Assembly: GCF_000315625.1 (NCBI RefSeq)
Contig: NW_005434655.1
Coordinates: 739,415 to 779,566, forward strand
Direction: 5' to 3'
DNA length: 40,152 bases
Source of the DNA: Guillardia theta CCMP2712
Taxonomy: Eukaryota; Cryptophyceae; Pyrenomonadales; Geminigeraceae
Under the pieces are notes generated by a model, which worked only from the letters and a program-made list of their open reading frames with translations, was not told the DNA's origin and searched no databases. Below are positions 12,401 through 21,224 of the stretch, piece by piece (position 1 is the first letter of the stretch; each line of letters opens with the position of its first letter). The position numbers and the translations under genes were made by a program.

Positions 12401-12733
12401 ACTGGGCGTCTCAGACAGCTTCCCCTGCAGGACCTTGACCTCCCTCAGCAAGAAGTCATTGGTCTTGGTCAGCTCCTTGATAGCTTCCTCGTAAGCTCGC
12501 CTCTCTATGCTCTTGAGCTGAAACGCTCTCCCTCCTCCCTCCTTCAGGTCTTCACGATCATTGCGCTTACCCTTGAAGGCGATCGGGCTGGGCAAGACGC
12601 CGACCGACCGAAGGCGTTGGACCTCCCGTTGGAGCCTCTTTACCTCCTCCGCCCACCTCATGGCCATACGGGCATCGCGCTCCAGAGCATCGAGTTCTGA
12701 CTTGGAGATTCTTCGCCACTCTTCTTGCGGCAT
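9450..12733 (-). CDS. Large coiled-coil protein, four exons, function unknown
   Basis: ATG at 12733, stop at 9450. Exons 12733-10874, 10834-10784, 10739-10641 and 10511-9450 are joined by GT-AG introns of 39-129 nt, all phase 0, giving about 1020 residues. The first 350 residues are mostly heptad-rich coiled coil (ERALKQDLLDKNYELTLEIEKN, KESRIRELLRDVEHLEDENME). A helical, less charged middle follows (VASFLSWAEKFSFVEQGMKLI...), then an acidic stretch (EDIREEIEEDLEDTELAEEQ), more coiled coil across exons 2-3, and a folded-looking C-terminal third containing GGVSDAVDVTDTIVSLVREGG and a proline run. There is no transmembrane segment and no catalytic motif I recognise. A cytoskeletal, centrosomal or flagellar scaffold is possible, but this rests only on coiled-coil content. 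The last 60 residues (EKERSKAARAAAAIATG) again look helical. Confidence 0.75.
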
Positions 12734-12944
12734 GGCGACAGATCTAGCCGGAGGGGAGGCTCCGATTGGGCCGCAGCGACGATTGCCAGCCGATCACGAA
12801 TTCCGTGATTCGAAACTCAGGTGAAGGTTGGAAGTTGAAACCAAAAATGTCTCAGCTTTTCTCAGGGCCTTGCCTTGCTCCTCCTGGTCTGCACGTGTGA
12901 CATACCATGATTGCTTCCCTTCCATCTTCACCAGCATGATTTCT

Positions 12945-12992
12945 CCTCTCCTCTCGTCTCCTCTCCTCTCCTCTCCTCTCCTCCCTTCCTCC
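12945..12992. repeat. CTCTC simple repeat
   Basis: Short tandem CTCTCC-type repeat in the gap upstream of the coiled-coil gene. The rest of 12734-13020 shows no gene; it should hold that gene's promoter but no clear TATA box is visible. Confidence 0.8.
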
Positions 12993-13020
12993 ATGGGCAG
13001 TAAATTTCACTAGAACAGAA

Positions 13021-13756
13021 TTTCAAAAAAATGAAAAGATTCGGCTAAGAAAATCACCCTACCCTTGCCCCTCATACAACAGTGCAAAGTACCCCTACCT
13101 GAATAGCTCGACAAATAAGTTTAAAACATTATATGAGGGTACCAGTCTAAATACATGTGGGACCCGTGATTTCGAGGGGTCCTACATGAAATTTAAAACT
13201 TTTATATATATTGTATACTATTATATGACGGTAATGGTACAAATTGCTGGCTGTTACAGTACCCGGCATATTCCCCTCACATGAACGGGTATGCGAAATC
13301 AAGTCACGTTTCCGGTCAACTTTCGGAAGTTCAGTCTCAGTGGAACCCGGGTGACCAGCGGCGCCCCGGCCCGGCACCCGGCCCGGCGACCTGGCTATCC
13401 GATCGGGCCCGGACTCCGGACTCTCTGACTCGGGCCGGCCGTGCGGGCCCGATTCCCGAGCAGTTGGACGCCGTTTCCACAGGCCCTCGGAGGCGGTTTG
13501 CTGATGGATGACTCGGCATGCCTGCCGAGCGGCGTGCATTCTGGGGTCTTTTGTGGAAGTCAATCATTAACAAATCGACGATATTTGCATTCTGCGTTTC
13601 AGGAGACGGGTGGATACTGACCCCTACCTTTTATAGGGGTACTCATCGGTATTTTTAGGGGTGAGGGTACATCGCAATTTCAGGTTGCTGTCGAAACATA
13701 CTTTTAAGATTAGTGTATTTTAATACAAATCCTCCGTAGCAGTGTTTGTACCTGTG
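13021..13756. other. Non-coding flank of transposon copy A with a GC-rich block
   Basis: No gene. AT-rich sequence surrounds a block of very high GC at about 13330-13450 (runs of CCCGGCCCGG and CGGACTCCGG). A GC block of similar composition lies on the other side of copy A at 18620-18790, and both contain TTCGGAAGTTCA. The motifs TACCCCTA and its complement recur. I could not define a transposon terminus here. Confidence 0.5.
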
Positions 13757-13774
13757 ATTGACACCGGTGTCAAT
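13757..13774. repeat. 18-bp perfect palindrome
   Basis: ATTGACACCGGTGTCAAT is its own reverse complement and carries the ACCGGT core that recurs upstream of both intact transposase genes. Candidate protein-binding site. Confidence 0.8.
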
Positions 13775-13847
13775 GCCTTCGATCTTATGGCGTCATGAAG
13801 GTAGGGTTATCTGCTGTATATCTACCCCCTTTATCGACTGTCGACCC

Positions 13848-14045
13848 ATACCACCCGTATAGGGCTAGGTTCAAATTTTTGTACCAAAGAGAGCTTGTAC
13901 ACCGGTGCTTTGCTATGCAGAAGTATGATCTCACTGGGAGGTGGGGGTACTTTTAGTACCCTACCCCACATTTTACCTCAAAAAGTATACCACCCCTATA
14001 GGCCCATATTCAAATTTTTGTACCAAGAAGAGCTTATGTACCGGT
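13848..14045 (+). repeat. Two 59-bp direct repeats upstream of transposase A
   Basis: Copies at 13848-13906 and 13987-14045, offset by 139 bp. Both run ATACCACCC...TATAGG, then TTCAAATTTTTGTACCAA, then AGAGCTT and end in ACCGGT. Four ACCGGT sites occur in this upstream region (13763, 13901, 14040, 14134). They could be transposase-binding sites near the element end or promoter elements. Confidence 0.75.
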
Positions 14046-14155
14046 CCACATCTATACGGATTTATGTTTCAGTATGTGGTAGGGGTAGTCTGTAGATGCT
14101 CTCCACCCCCTCTTTGATGGCCAAAAGTATATCACCGGTGGTCAGGGGCTCCCGC

Positions 14156-14163
14156 TATATAAA
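14156..14163 (+). promoter_or_regulatory. TATA box for transposase A
   Basis: TATATAAA lies 100 bp upstream of the ATG at 14263, a spacing that fits a TATA promoter with a short leader. The partner gene of copy B has a comparable TATAAATA about 90 bp upstream. Confidence 0.55.
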
Positions 14164-14262
14164 TCTTTCCTCTTGCCGCCGCGGTCACACTGCCAGGCCT
14201 TGTTACGAACTTTGGTTCAAATCTTGATCCTACATTTGAATCTTTAAGATCCGATTACAGAG

Positions 14263-16929
14263 ATGTTTCTACCAATTCATGCAAAAGAACCCTCTCTCAA
14301 GAAACGCAGAACATCACATTCTATAAAACTTTCTGGATCTTCTCTAGATTACATTGAGACGCTTGCATCGAAAGCGAAATGCGTTTTTGGGAGGAGGAGC
14401 AAGCGTTGTGGTGAGCCAGATGTTACTTCTTTCTTGAAAGGGTTGGGTAAAGATGGTACAAAATCGATTCCTCTTGTGAATCCTTCGTTCCATGATGTAT
14501 GGGAAGAGGTCAGGGCAATTTTGAACTTGCCAGCAGATTTGAATCCCAAGTTTTTCAGCGAGATCACCGACCTTGAAGCTCGCCTGCAATTCATAAAGAA
14601 GTTTCAAGAGTATGCCTCTCCCGTGCTTGACCTTCTTATGCAAATCGTTGTATCCATATTCGACTTATTAGGTAAAACGCATGAGGAGCATTTGAAATTT
14701 TTAGCTTACCTCTTTATCGACGTTGACACGTTATTGGAGGAGGCAAAGGCGGCAAAGGTAAACCTTGATTGCAATGGTACCCCTGAAAATGGTGCTCCTC
14801 AAAATGACAGTTGCAATCGTGCTGATGAAAATGTCACCAGAAACTGTCAGAATTTAAGTGGCAATGGGTCTTCTGAAATCCTCCATGATAATGCAGAAAA
14901 AGAAAACGACTGTGTCAATGGAAACAAAGAAAATGCTGGAAACAATGGTAGTGGGTCGAAAACCTTCAAGGGGAGAAGTACGAAAACGAACAAGTATTCC
15001 CCCGAGAAAATAATGGTTGGGCTTGTCAAGAATAGAATGTTCAGAGACTGCATAACTACACAGATAAGGACCAATCTTCATGTACAAAGGAAATTGAAAT
15101 ACATTGCCAGTGCTTTCCTTCCAGATGTTCATGAGGCAGGTTGTCTTCTATTGAAGGCCAACCTGTCTAAACAATCATACAACGTGTTATACAGGACGCT
15201 CGGACGTACAAAAAGATTGGTTGTATCAATGAAAAAAATTGGACGAGCTAGAGTTATGAAGAAAAGGTGGTTGAAAGATGCATTGAAAGCCTTCAAGACT
15301 GACCAAGGAAGTTACGGAACGGATCTATTGTCATCGCTGAAAATGCAAGTGAAAAAGAAGGGATTTCACAAGAAGAAACGCATCATTGTCATTTTCAACA
15401 CCGATGCCACTGTTCTTGCAAAATCTAGTGGATGTGATACAAAACATACTGAAATTACGTATACTATTATCATCCCAAGAGATGAATGTGACCCAGATGA
15501 ATGGAATGAAATTGAAGCATGCATCAGATCAGCATTCGATGCTGCAACTCTCATGATTCTGCCAGTCGGCGATAACGCCAAGAACATGAGGTTTAATTTC
15601 TGGGAGCCCTACGAGCCAAAGATCTTGGACTTGATGCAGAATGGTTTGCGGATTGGTGACGATGTCATTGACGTAGAGGTCATGTTCAGGGCAGATCTTG
15701 CAGGTCATTATGGATTGCTTGAGTTTGGAGGTGTGAGTGATGCCTCCGGCAAGTTTTGCATTCACTGTGATGAGACTAAAGAAGCAAAAAAGGCGGGCAG
15801 GTTCATCGTTCTTAAGCAGAAGAAAGAGGAGGAATCAATCACACTTCGACAATTTTGCAAACGATATAAACTGCTTCCATCTGACATTGAACTCCTGAAT
15901 AAGATGCTCAATTGTCTGGCTGAAACCTCAGATATGACACAATCTGGATTCATGGATCCTGCAGACGTTGGAGAAGATGTATTCCAAACATTCTTTGAAC
16001 CATGGAACCAGGAAGCGTTGAGAACTTGTTTCCAACACCCAGACAGCTTGATCCCAGATGGTGTAGTGTTGCCTTGCCTCCATTTTTGTCAGATTTTGAG
16101 AGAGTGCTCTCGTTTGAAAGATGCCAATCTCAGGACAATTAACTTCATTTACTGCATGTTGCATATGAAGCTCCGCTTCGTGAACTTGTTGGTCAACTAC
16201 ATTTATGAGCTGGCAGCGAATCAGTCGCAAGTGTCAGCTGTGAACAGAATTCTCCAATCGTTTCATGTCAACATGGAGATGAAGGCGAAAGATCAACAAA
16301 GACAGCTGAATGGCAAGATGTGCAAACGATTCTTGAAAGCTTTCCCTGACCTTATTGCCTTGCTGGTACCCGATGAGGATACACGTGAACAATGGAAAGT
16401 AGCGATGGATCAATGGACACATGTGCACGACGTACTATCTTGCCAGCACTACGATAAAATTTCGAAATCAGATGCAGAGGAACTGCCGACACAAATCAGA
16501 AGCTTTTGTGTGAAGATGATCAACTTGGTAGGAGATGCAAAACGACTGCAAAGTTTTTACTTCCACAGTATGATGATCGGGCACATCGGCGAGCAATTCG
16601 AATATCTGTACAAGGAATATGGGATTCCTCTTGGATTGCTTAGCTTGTCGGCGATCGAAAAACGTCATGAAACACTTGGAAGAAGATGTTTTAAGAAAGC
16701 TATTCCGGAGATTAACTTGTTTACAAGTGGCAAGAGCACTAGCATTTTGCAACCTGACACATCCAAGGAAGACTCCAAAGGAGCGCGTGCATTTTACACA
16801 CTGTTCAACCTTCTACTGCACTCGTTTGAGGGGTGTGACGAAAAGGATCAGGGGGATGCGGTGGTGATGCAGGACTTGCAAAGTGCAGTAGCAGAATTAT
16901 TCGATGATGAGGATATGAATGACCTGTAA
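14263..16929 (+). CDS. RAG1/Transib-like DDE transposase (copy A)
   Basis: 888 residues in one open frame. Landmarks appear in the order and local context seen in the RAG1 core and Transib transposases. D381 is in IFNTDATV, and the following KHTEITYTIII occupies the place of the RAG1 beta-strand after D600. D478 is in MFRADLAG, followed 21 residues later by C499-x-x-C502 (FCIHCDE), like D708 and C727/C730 in RAG1. LNGKMCKRFL matches the RAG1 MNGNFARKL block. H768 and H774 (YFHSMMIGH) match the zinc ligands H937/H942. E799 (SAIEKRHE) follows IPLGLLS, like the Transib PIGQLSEEA block and RAG1 E962. The N-terminus has a basic KKRR stretch and the region around residues 165-235 is Asn-rich linker. 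No RING or RAG1-type N-terminal region is seen. It should bind element ends and cut and join DNA in the nucleus. The family call is by eye; hAT is the main alternative. Confidence 0.75.
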   Translation: MFLPIHAKEPSLKKRRTSHSIKLSGSSLDYIETLASKAKCVFGRRSKRCGEPDVTSFLKGLGKDGTKSIPLVNPSFHDVWEEVRAILNLPADLNPKFFSEITDLEARLQFIKKFQEYASPVLDLLMQIVVSIFDLLGKTHEEHLKFLAYLFIDVDTLLEEAKAAKVNLDCNGTPENGAPQNDSCNRADENVTRNCQNLSGNGSSEILHDNAEKENDCVNGNKENAGNNGSGSKTFKGRSTKTNKYSPEKIMVGLVKNRMFRDCITTQIRTNLHVQRKLKYIASAFLPDVHEAGCLLLKANLSKQSYNVLYRTLGRTKRLVVSMKKIGRARVMKKRWLKDALKAFKTDQGSYGTDLLSSLKMQVKKKGFHKKKRIIVIFNTDATVLAKSSGCDTKHTEITYTIIIPRDECDPDEWNEIEACIRSAFDAATLMILPVGDNAKNMRFNFWEPYEPKILDLMQNGLRIGDDVIDVEVMFRADLAGHYGLLEFGGVSDASGKFCIHCDETKEAKKAGRFIVLKQKKEEESITLRQFCKRYKLLPSDIELLNKMLNCLAETSDMTQSGFMDPADVGEDVFQTFFEPWNQEALRTCFQHPDSLIPDGVVLPCLHFCQILRECSRLKDANLRTINFIYCMLHMKLRFVNLLVNYIYELAANQSQVSAVNRILQSFHVNMEMKAKDQQRQLNGKMCKRFLKAFPDLIALLVPDEDTREQWKVAMDQWTHVHDVLSCQHYDKISKSDAEELPTQIRSFCVKMINLVGDAKRLQSFYFHSMMIGHIGEQFEYLYKEYGIPLGLLSLSAIEKRHETLGRRCFKKAIPEINLFTSGKSTSILQPDTSKEDSKGARAFYTLFNLLLHSFEGCDEKDQGDAVVMQDLQSAVAELFDDEDMNDL

Positions 16930-16960
16930 ATAGACGATTCTTGAATTTATTGAATGAAAT

Positions 16961-18103
16961 TTAATGTTCTGATTGTGTCTTTGGCCGAGGATATGACCAC
17001 ATGAGTTTGTTTGTGAATCCTAATCTCACAATCTTGGAGAATCTGAACGTGATGGTTGTCTGTGATGTTGAGGATCTGTGTCGAGAAAGTTTCATTGGCA
17101 ACATGATATGTAGAGGTCCTTCAAGATAAATGCATCCTCGAGCTGGTCCAAGGAAATAAGGGTTTTCTTTCAAGGGAATATTCAGTTCTTGTTTGAACAG
17201 AGGTGTACAGAGCAAGTTTGAATCTAGAGTCCATGTACACTGCGAGCGCGTCGAAAGACCTGAACACGTTACTTTTGACGTTTCCATCGAAAAGTGCTTC
17301 AAGAAGAACAGTATAGCGCTGAAATCTTGTATAGGAGCATCGAATGCGAGGCGCTTTGCCTTCCTTGGGTTCCAGGTAGTCGATCCTCTTTTGTCCAACC
17401 ACTTGTGCAGTTCCTCGCGTAACACACCGAGGACATTGGTAACTTTGAAAAAGTCATAAGCTGATGCAAAATTATCAAAGTACGAGTTGAGCATGGTTGA
17501 AGATAAGCGAAAGCTCTTAAAGTATTGAATGTGACAACGCTCCTTCCTCTGGACAGTCTCGAAGAAGATCCATCCTACCACACAAACACGCTGTATCGAT
17601 GGCGGCCCAAGCGTCAAAGAAATACATGGATACGTCACATTGAAAACTCTGAAAACATCGGATATTGGAACTACATCCGTGTAAGTGCTTTGAAAACACT
17701 CGTGCGGTGACATCCCGTCAAGAAAATTTGTGTTTCTCATCTCATTGTTCATTGAAAGCTTTTCAAAAACTTCTTGAATGGTTGACTTATTGTACAGAAG
17801 GAAAACTTTCAACGAATCACCAATGATATGCGTAATCATCCCAAATCGTTCTTTTCTATCGACATCAAAAAAAGCGACACCAAGAAATGGCTTAAGCATA
17901 ATGTCACAGTTCCAAGATTCCATATGAAATTGAAGAGTGTTCTCTTGAGCTGGAGGTATAGAGGCTGATAGAAGAAGCGGGATTTGAACAATAGTTGGAA
18001 CATTTCCAGGCTTCTCGTTAAGTTGGACTCGCCTTTCCCTATTGTCACTGAACCTTCTGCTTGCATCTGCTCGCTCTGCTGCCGTCCTGCGGATTCTTGG
18101 CAT
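16961..18103 (-). CDS. Partner protein of the RAG1-like element (copy A)
   Basis: 380 residues, ATG at 18103, converging on transposase A. I do not recognise the family. Copy B (382 residues) aligns over its whole length, with strong blocks at HECFQSTYTD / NDCFQSIYTD, at WNPRKAKRL / WNPRKARRL, at NIPLKENPYFLGPARGCIYLEGPL and at FSKIVRLGF. The N-terminal 30 residues are basic (nuclear targeting likely). Residues about 74-117 (GVAFFDVDRKERFGMITHII...KVFLLYNK) have the spacing of a small beta-barrel such as Tudor or BAH; this is a weak inference. There are no Kelch repeats, PHD finger or catalytic motif that I can see, so it is not an evident RAG2. Its constant pairing with the transposase suggests a transposition cofactor or regulator. 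Confidence 0.75.
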   Translation of the reverse strand: MPRIRRTAAERADASRRFSDNRERRVQLNEKPGNVPTIVQIPLLLSASIPPAQENTLQFHMESWNCDIMLKPFLGVAFFDVDRKERFGMITHIIGDSLKVFLLYNKSTIQEVFEKLSMNNEMRNTNFLDGMSPHECFQSTYTDVVPISDVFRVFNVTYPCISLTLGPPSIQRVCVVGWIFFETVQRKERCHIQYFKSFRLSSTMLNSYFDNFASAYDFFKVTNVLGVLREELHKWLDKRGSTTWNPRKAKRLAFDAPIQDFSAILFFLKHFSMETSKVTCSGLSTRSQCTWTLDSNLLCTPLFKQELNIPLKENPYFLGPARGCIYLEGPLHIMLPMKLSRHRSSTSQTTITFRFSKIVRLGFTNKLMWSYPRPKTQSEH

Positions 18104-19081
18104 ATTGATTGGATTCAGAGCTAGAGGAGGAGGGGAACTTAAGTTCGTAGTAGCAAGGATGAAAGCAGGGGGTCTCGGAATATATTCGGAAGGATGGAAG
18201 GAAGGAGGAGGAAGAAGGGAAGGAAGGAGAATGCGGAGGGGCGGGGAAGGAAGCGAGCAAGTCTGTTCAAATTATAATATTGTAAGTTACGACAAATTGT
18301 ACCTGATAAACGTTAAGGAAACATGTGAAAAATACTTTTACGAGAGTATTTCAAAACAAGCTCCATTTCTCAATATGAAATTTGAAACTTCGGTGAAACC
18401 AGAAACATGACCCCCCATTTCCCATACACTACCCCCAAGACCCCAACTTCCAGAGAAAGCCCCAGAATGGTGCATGTCACGCCGGCCCGGATAGCCGCTG
18501 AGTCCAGTTCAGTGACAAAACTCTTCCGACCATACTCCGACGCCCCTTACTATGTGACGCGGACTTCTCATGTCTGGATGCTTCGGTTTCACACGAGTCC
18601 GTGTTCCTCCATACAAGTCTAACTTGCCCGGCCGCACTGGCTGGCAGGCCCTTCGGAAGTTCACCAGGCCCGGGCCGGGCCTGGTGAAGGGGGACTCCCG
18701 GAGTCCGGCAAGAGAGTCTGCCCGGCTTGGCCGGCCCCGGGGGGCCCCGCCGGCAAGTTCCCTGGTCGCCGTCACAGGGGCGGCGCCGCGCCTTCGGAGA
18801 CTCATCGGCAGCATCTTCATCCGATGAACTTCGGAACCGTCAGTCGGAGTCGGAGGGTGAGCGGCTGCCGGTCTCGTAGCTGCCGCGGTTGCGGCTGCTG
18901 AGCGGCTTGTCCCCGACAACCGTCACCGGGAAGGGTACGGAAGTTCCGTGGCAGTGGCACTAGCCTCCTGTCGCAGCCTGGTCTTACGGCAATTCATGGG
19001 AGTCCCACCTACAGTACGTACATTGAGTCATTCTCGTTCATACTGTACTATTCACGTATTCAATAGTAATCAACACTTGGT
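18104..19081. other. Non-coding region right of copy A with GC-rich palindromes
   Basis: No gene seen. Purine-rich GGAAGGAAGGAGGAGG at 18190-18250 is followed by AT-rich sequence (18265-18400), which holds the likely promoter of the partner gene, and then a GC-rich block at 18620-18790 with a long perfect palindrome. A right-hand end of copy A should lie here but is not evident. Confidence 0.5.
18660..18688. repeat. 29-nt perfect GC-rich palindrome
   Basis: Arms TTCACCAGGCCCGG and CCGGGCCTGGTGAA are separated by a single G. A second smaller palindrome (GGACTCC-C-GGAGTCC) follows directly at about 18691-18705. The GGACTCC motif also occurs near 13410, 21207 and 38413. Confidence 0.85.
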
Positions 19082-20686
19082 TCACATTATCTCTATAGCT
19101 GACATCACCCTGACTTCGGCCGTGGCAGCAGCGGGTTCACTGTGTGATGCTTTTGCTTGATGAAACCTACCACTGCCAGTATCGGAGCCTCTTGAACCGT
19201 TGCCGTCTGCCTCATCCCAGTTCCCATACCCATACAACCCCCTCAGCAACTTAGCTATTCCTTGTCGTATGATGGGTATGTCCTTCTGTCCAAAGTTGTC
19301 GATGCCCTCTCCAGCAGCTACATTGTTGGCGATTACACACAGAAATATTGCACATGATGTGCTATCTTCCTGAATTGGCACCTGCCGATACACCATCAGC
19401 GTTGCACCTGGTCATATGCAACGTAAGTGAACCTGTCCTTCTCTCATAACTCGCTTCTCGTATGCACCCTCTAAGCTATCGTCTGTCTGCCATTTGTAGC
19501 GGAGATATTTCAAGAAGCCTGTATGTTTCACACAGGCCAACCCTGTCGTCAGCCATGTGGCTTCACGTTGGTTGTCAGCTTCCACTTACCTTCAATCTGG
19601 TTCAAAACGCCGATACCGGTCATCCCCTTGGGGTCATACAATCTGCATCCCCAAATGCTCGTTACTCGTGGTTGGTGTACAAGTCCCACTTACTCCAGTC
19701 GTCTTTCTCCCATGTAGGCAATTGCCAAACACCAGTGTCCGGGTTTAAACACGGGAATCAAACATATACCTGTATCCATCTCTTCTCTGCTAATGTGTTT
19801 CCAATAACGCAAAAGCTCTTCATATCTTCGTCTCGCTGTCACGGTGTTGGATGCAGCACCAGTAGTGTGTAGCAATTCCAGATTGGGATAGAAATAGGTG
19901 GAGACAAAGTCAATTTTCCGATGCTTAATGTGCCTGCTACAACAGTGTCCCGGACGCATTCAGAACTCCATTTGACCAGATGCAGCCAACTCTCCACCAC
20001 GTCGCAGCTGATACATTTAGACATATCGCTTACATCCTGAATAGTCGCTTCGGACAGGTTGGGGATAGCATGATTGATAACCTTTCCCCCTATGAAGGTC
20101 ATATCGTTTCCCAGGAATACATCTCTCATATATTTGCATTCATACTCCTCTCGCACGTTCACCACATCATCATTCGTTCCCTTGTCAAACAATTGCATAT
20201 GCTTAATCTTCTTGCTGGGCTTCTTGGCAATCGTCATGATTCTGCGTTGTGTGCCGTTTACCTTGCCAAGTTGTTTTCATTGGGAATCTCCACCCCAGGA
20301 TCTACGCGGTTGCCTTGTTCTCGCGAACCTTGTGATGAGTGAGGATCCGTTTCGCATGACCTGTTGTTATGCCCCACCTTTCCACAGTCCTGACACGTTT
20401 TCTTGCGATTGCCATGTATGGTGTATAGCTCACTGTAATCGAGATCTTCCGGAGCCGGATCATCCTTCCCGGGTGGCTGATGTCTTACTCGTCTACGTTG
20501 CCCGCGACGCTTAGATGAGGAGTAAAAGTCCGGATCGCCTTTGTTAGGTATCATATGCGCGCCGGGATCCTGCCTCCAGCTTGGGATTTCGCAGGAGGGG
20601 GAGAGAATGGGTTTGTAGGGTTTAAAGGAAACTCGCATGAGAACCGGGAACATGTCCCGGAGTACAGACACTGTCAGCAACTGCAT
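19082..20686 (-). CDS. MULE-type C-terminal region: CCHC zinc knuckle plus Ulp1/C48-like protease
   Basis: Exons I infer: 20686-20262, 20241-19694, 19642-19590, 19518-19433, 19381-19082. Exon 1 resembles the tail of MULE transposases: an R/K-rich stretch, then a zinc knuckle CQDCGKVGHNNRSC. The rest reads as an Ulp1-like cysteine protease: DFVSTYFYPNLE, then PVFKPGHWCLAIAY (catalytic His), LELYDPKGM (Asp) and VPIQEDSTSCAIFLCV (Gln and Cys). Intron phases agree, including perfect GTAAGT donors at 19693 and 19589. Two oddities: intron 1 would be only 20 nt (20261-20242), and one frame change near 19930 inside exon 2 has no intron explanation. No MULE transposase core is seen upstream (20687-21075), so the element is 5'-truncated, although the protease may still be intact. 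Plant MULEs carrying Ulp1 domains are the known parallel. Confidence 0.6.
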
Positions 20687-21075
20687 CGATGAATGTCGTA
20701 GTTAGCCAATATGGATGAAATAAACTCTGTTATTCCATGATCATGGTGAGTACTGTACCAAACAGCGATGGCGTGATAGTCCCTTTCGTTAAATCTTGAC
20801 CTCAAGTCGATTCCTCATCATCCAGGGTAATGGTTTGCTTGCTTCGTCTGCAGGAACTTCCTTGCAAAGGTGGGGATGACGAATTTGATAGATTTGGTCC
20901 TGACATGATTAATCAACGTTTCAATGTTCAAAATCCCAAGTCAAATTGCAAGATCACACTGGCATGTGTCTCAACTTGTGCAGAGGCAACTTGCCTCTGG
21001 GAAAAATTCAATTCCCTGAAATAGGGATGGGTGGGGGACAGCGGGGACTACCCTACCCCCGATTTGTGAAAGCAC
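20687..21075. other. Non-coding gap upstream of the C48 gene
   Basis: No supported gene. The sequence is mixed in composition and ends in CTACCCTACCCCC just before the inverted repeat at 21076. The missing 5' part of the MULE-like element would be expected here but I see no transposase motif. Confidence 0.45.
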
Positions 21076-21105
21076 TAGGTGGGTCCGGTATACTGTTAAC
21101 AGTTA
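21076..21105 (+). repeat. Left arm of a 30-bp inverted repeat (candidate TIR)
   Basis: It begins TAGGTGGGTCCGGTATACTG and is the exact reverse complement of 35693-35722. If the outer TA is a duplicated target, the repeat itself is 28 bp starting GGTGGG. It is followed inward by palindromic CTGTTAACAG sites at about 21092, 21126 and (partial) 21164. Confidence 0.8.
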
Positions 21106-21206
21106 GGTCTCTGGTACAAATTTTAACTGTTAACAGTTAACCGTTTTTCAACGGTTTTCATCTAACTGTTAACCTTTAATCGACAAAGGCCTCCCCTGGG
21201 AATCCC

Positions 21207-21224
21207 GGACTCCCCGGGGAGTCC
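21207..21224. repeat. 18-bp perfect palindrome
   Basis: GGACTCCCCGGGGAGTCC is self-complementary. It shares GGACTCC with GC-rich blocks near 13410, 18691 and 38413. The surrounding 21106-21948 has no supported gene. Confidence 0.8.

Larger units (their letters stand above)
13740..18300. mobile_element. Transposon copy A: RAG1/Transib-like two-gene element
   Basis: Two intronless genes lie tail-to-tail with only 31 bp between their stop codons: a RAG1-like transposase (plus) and a ~380-residue partner (minus). The same pair, in the same relative order, recurs as copy B (30426-34084) and decayed copy C (22320-23488), which shows that the two genes move or are inherited as a unit. The terminal inverted repeats of this copy were not found, so the boundaries given are approximate; they enclose the two genes plus the upstream direct repeats. 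Confidence 0.7.

Noticed and set aside
14263-16929. Transposase A as a hAT element
   Set aside because: hAT enzymes also have a zinc-like insertion, but the CxxC right after the second Asp, the His pair right before the Glu and the IPLGLLS-x-x-x-E context fit RAG1/Transib better. Kept as the main alternative.
16961-18103. Partner gene as RAG2
   Set aside because: The convergent layout invites it, but no Kelch repeats (paired Gly with spaced Tyr/Trp) and no PHD finger can be seen. Called unknown instead.
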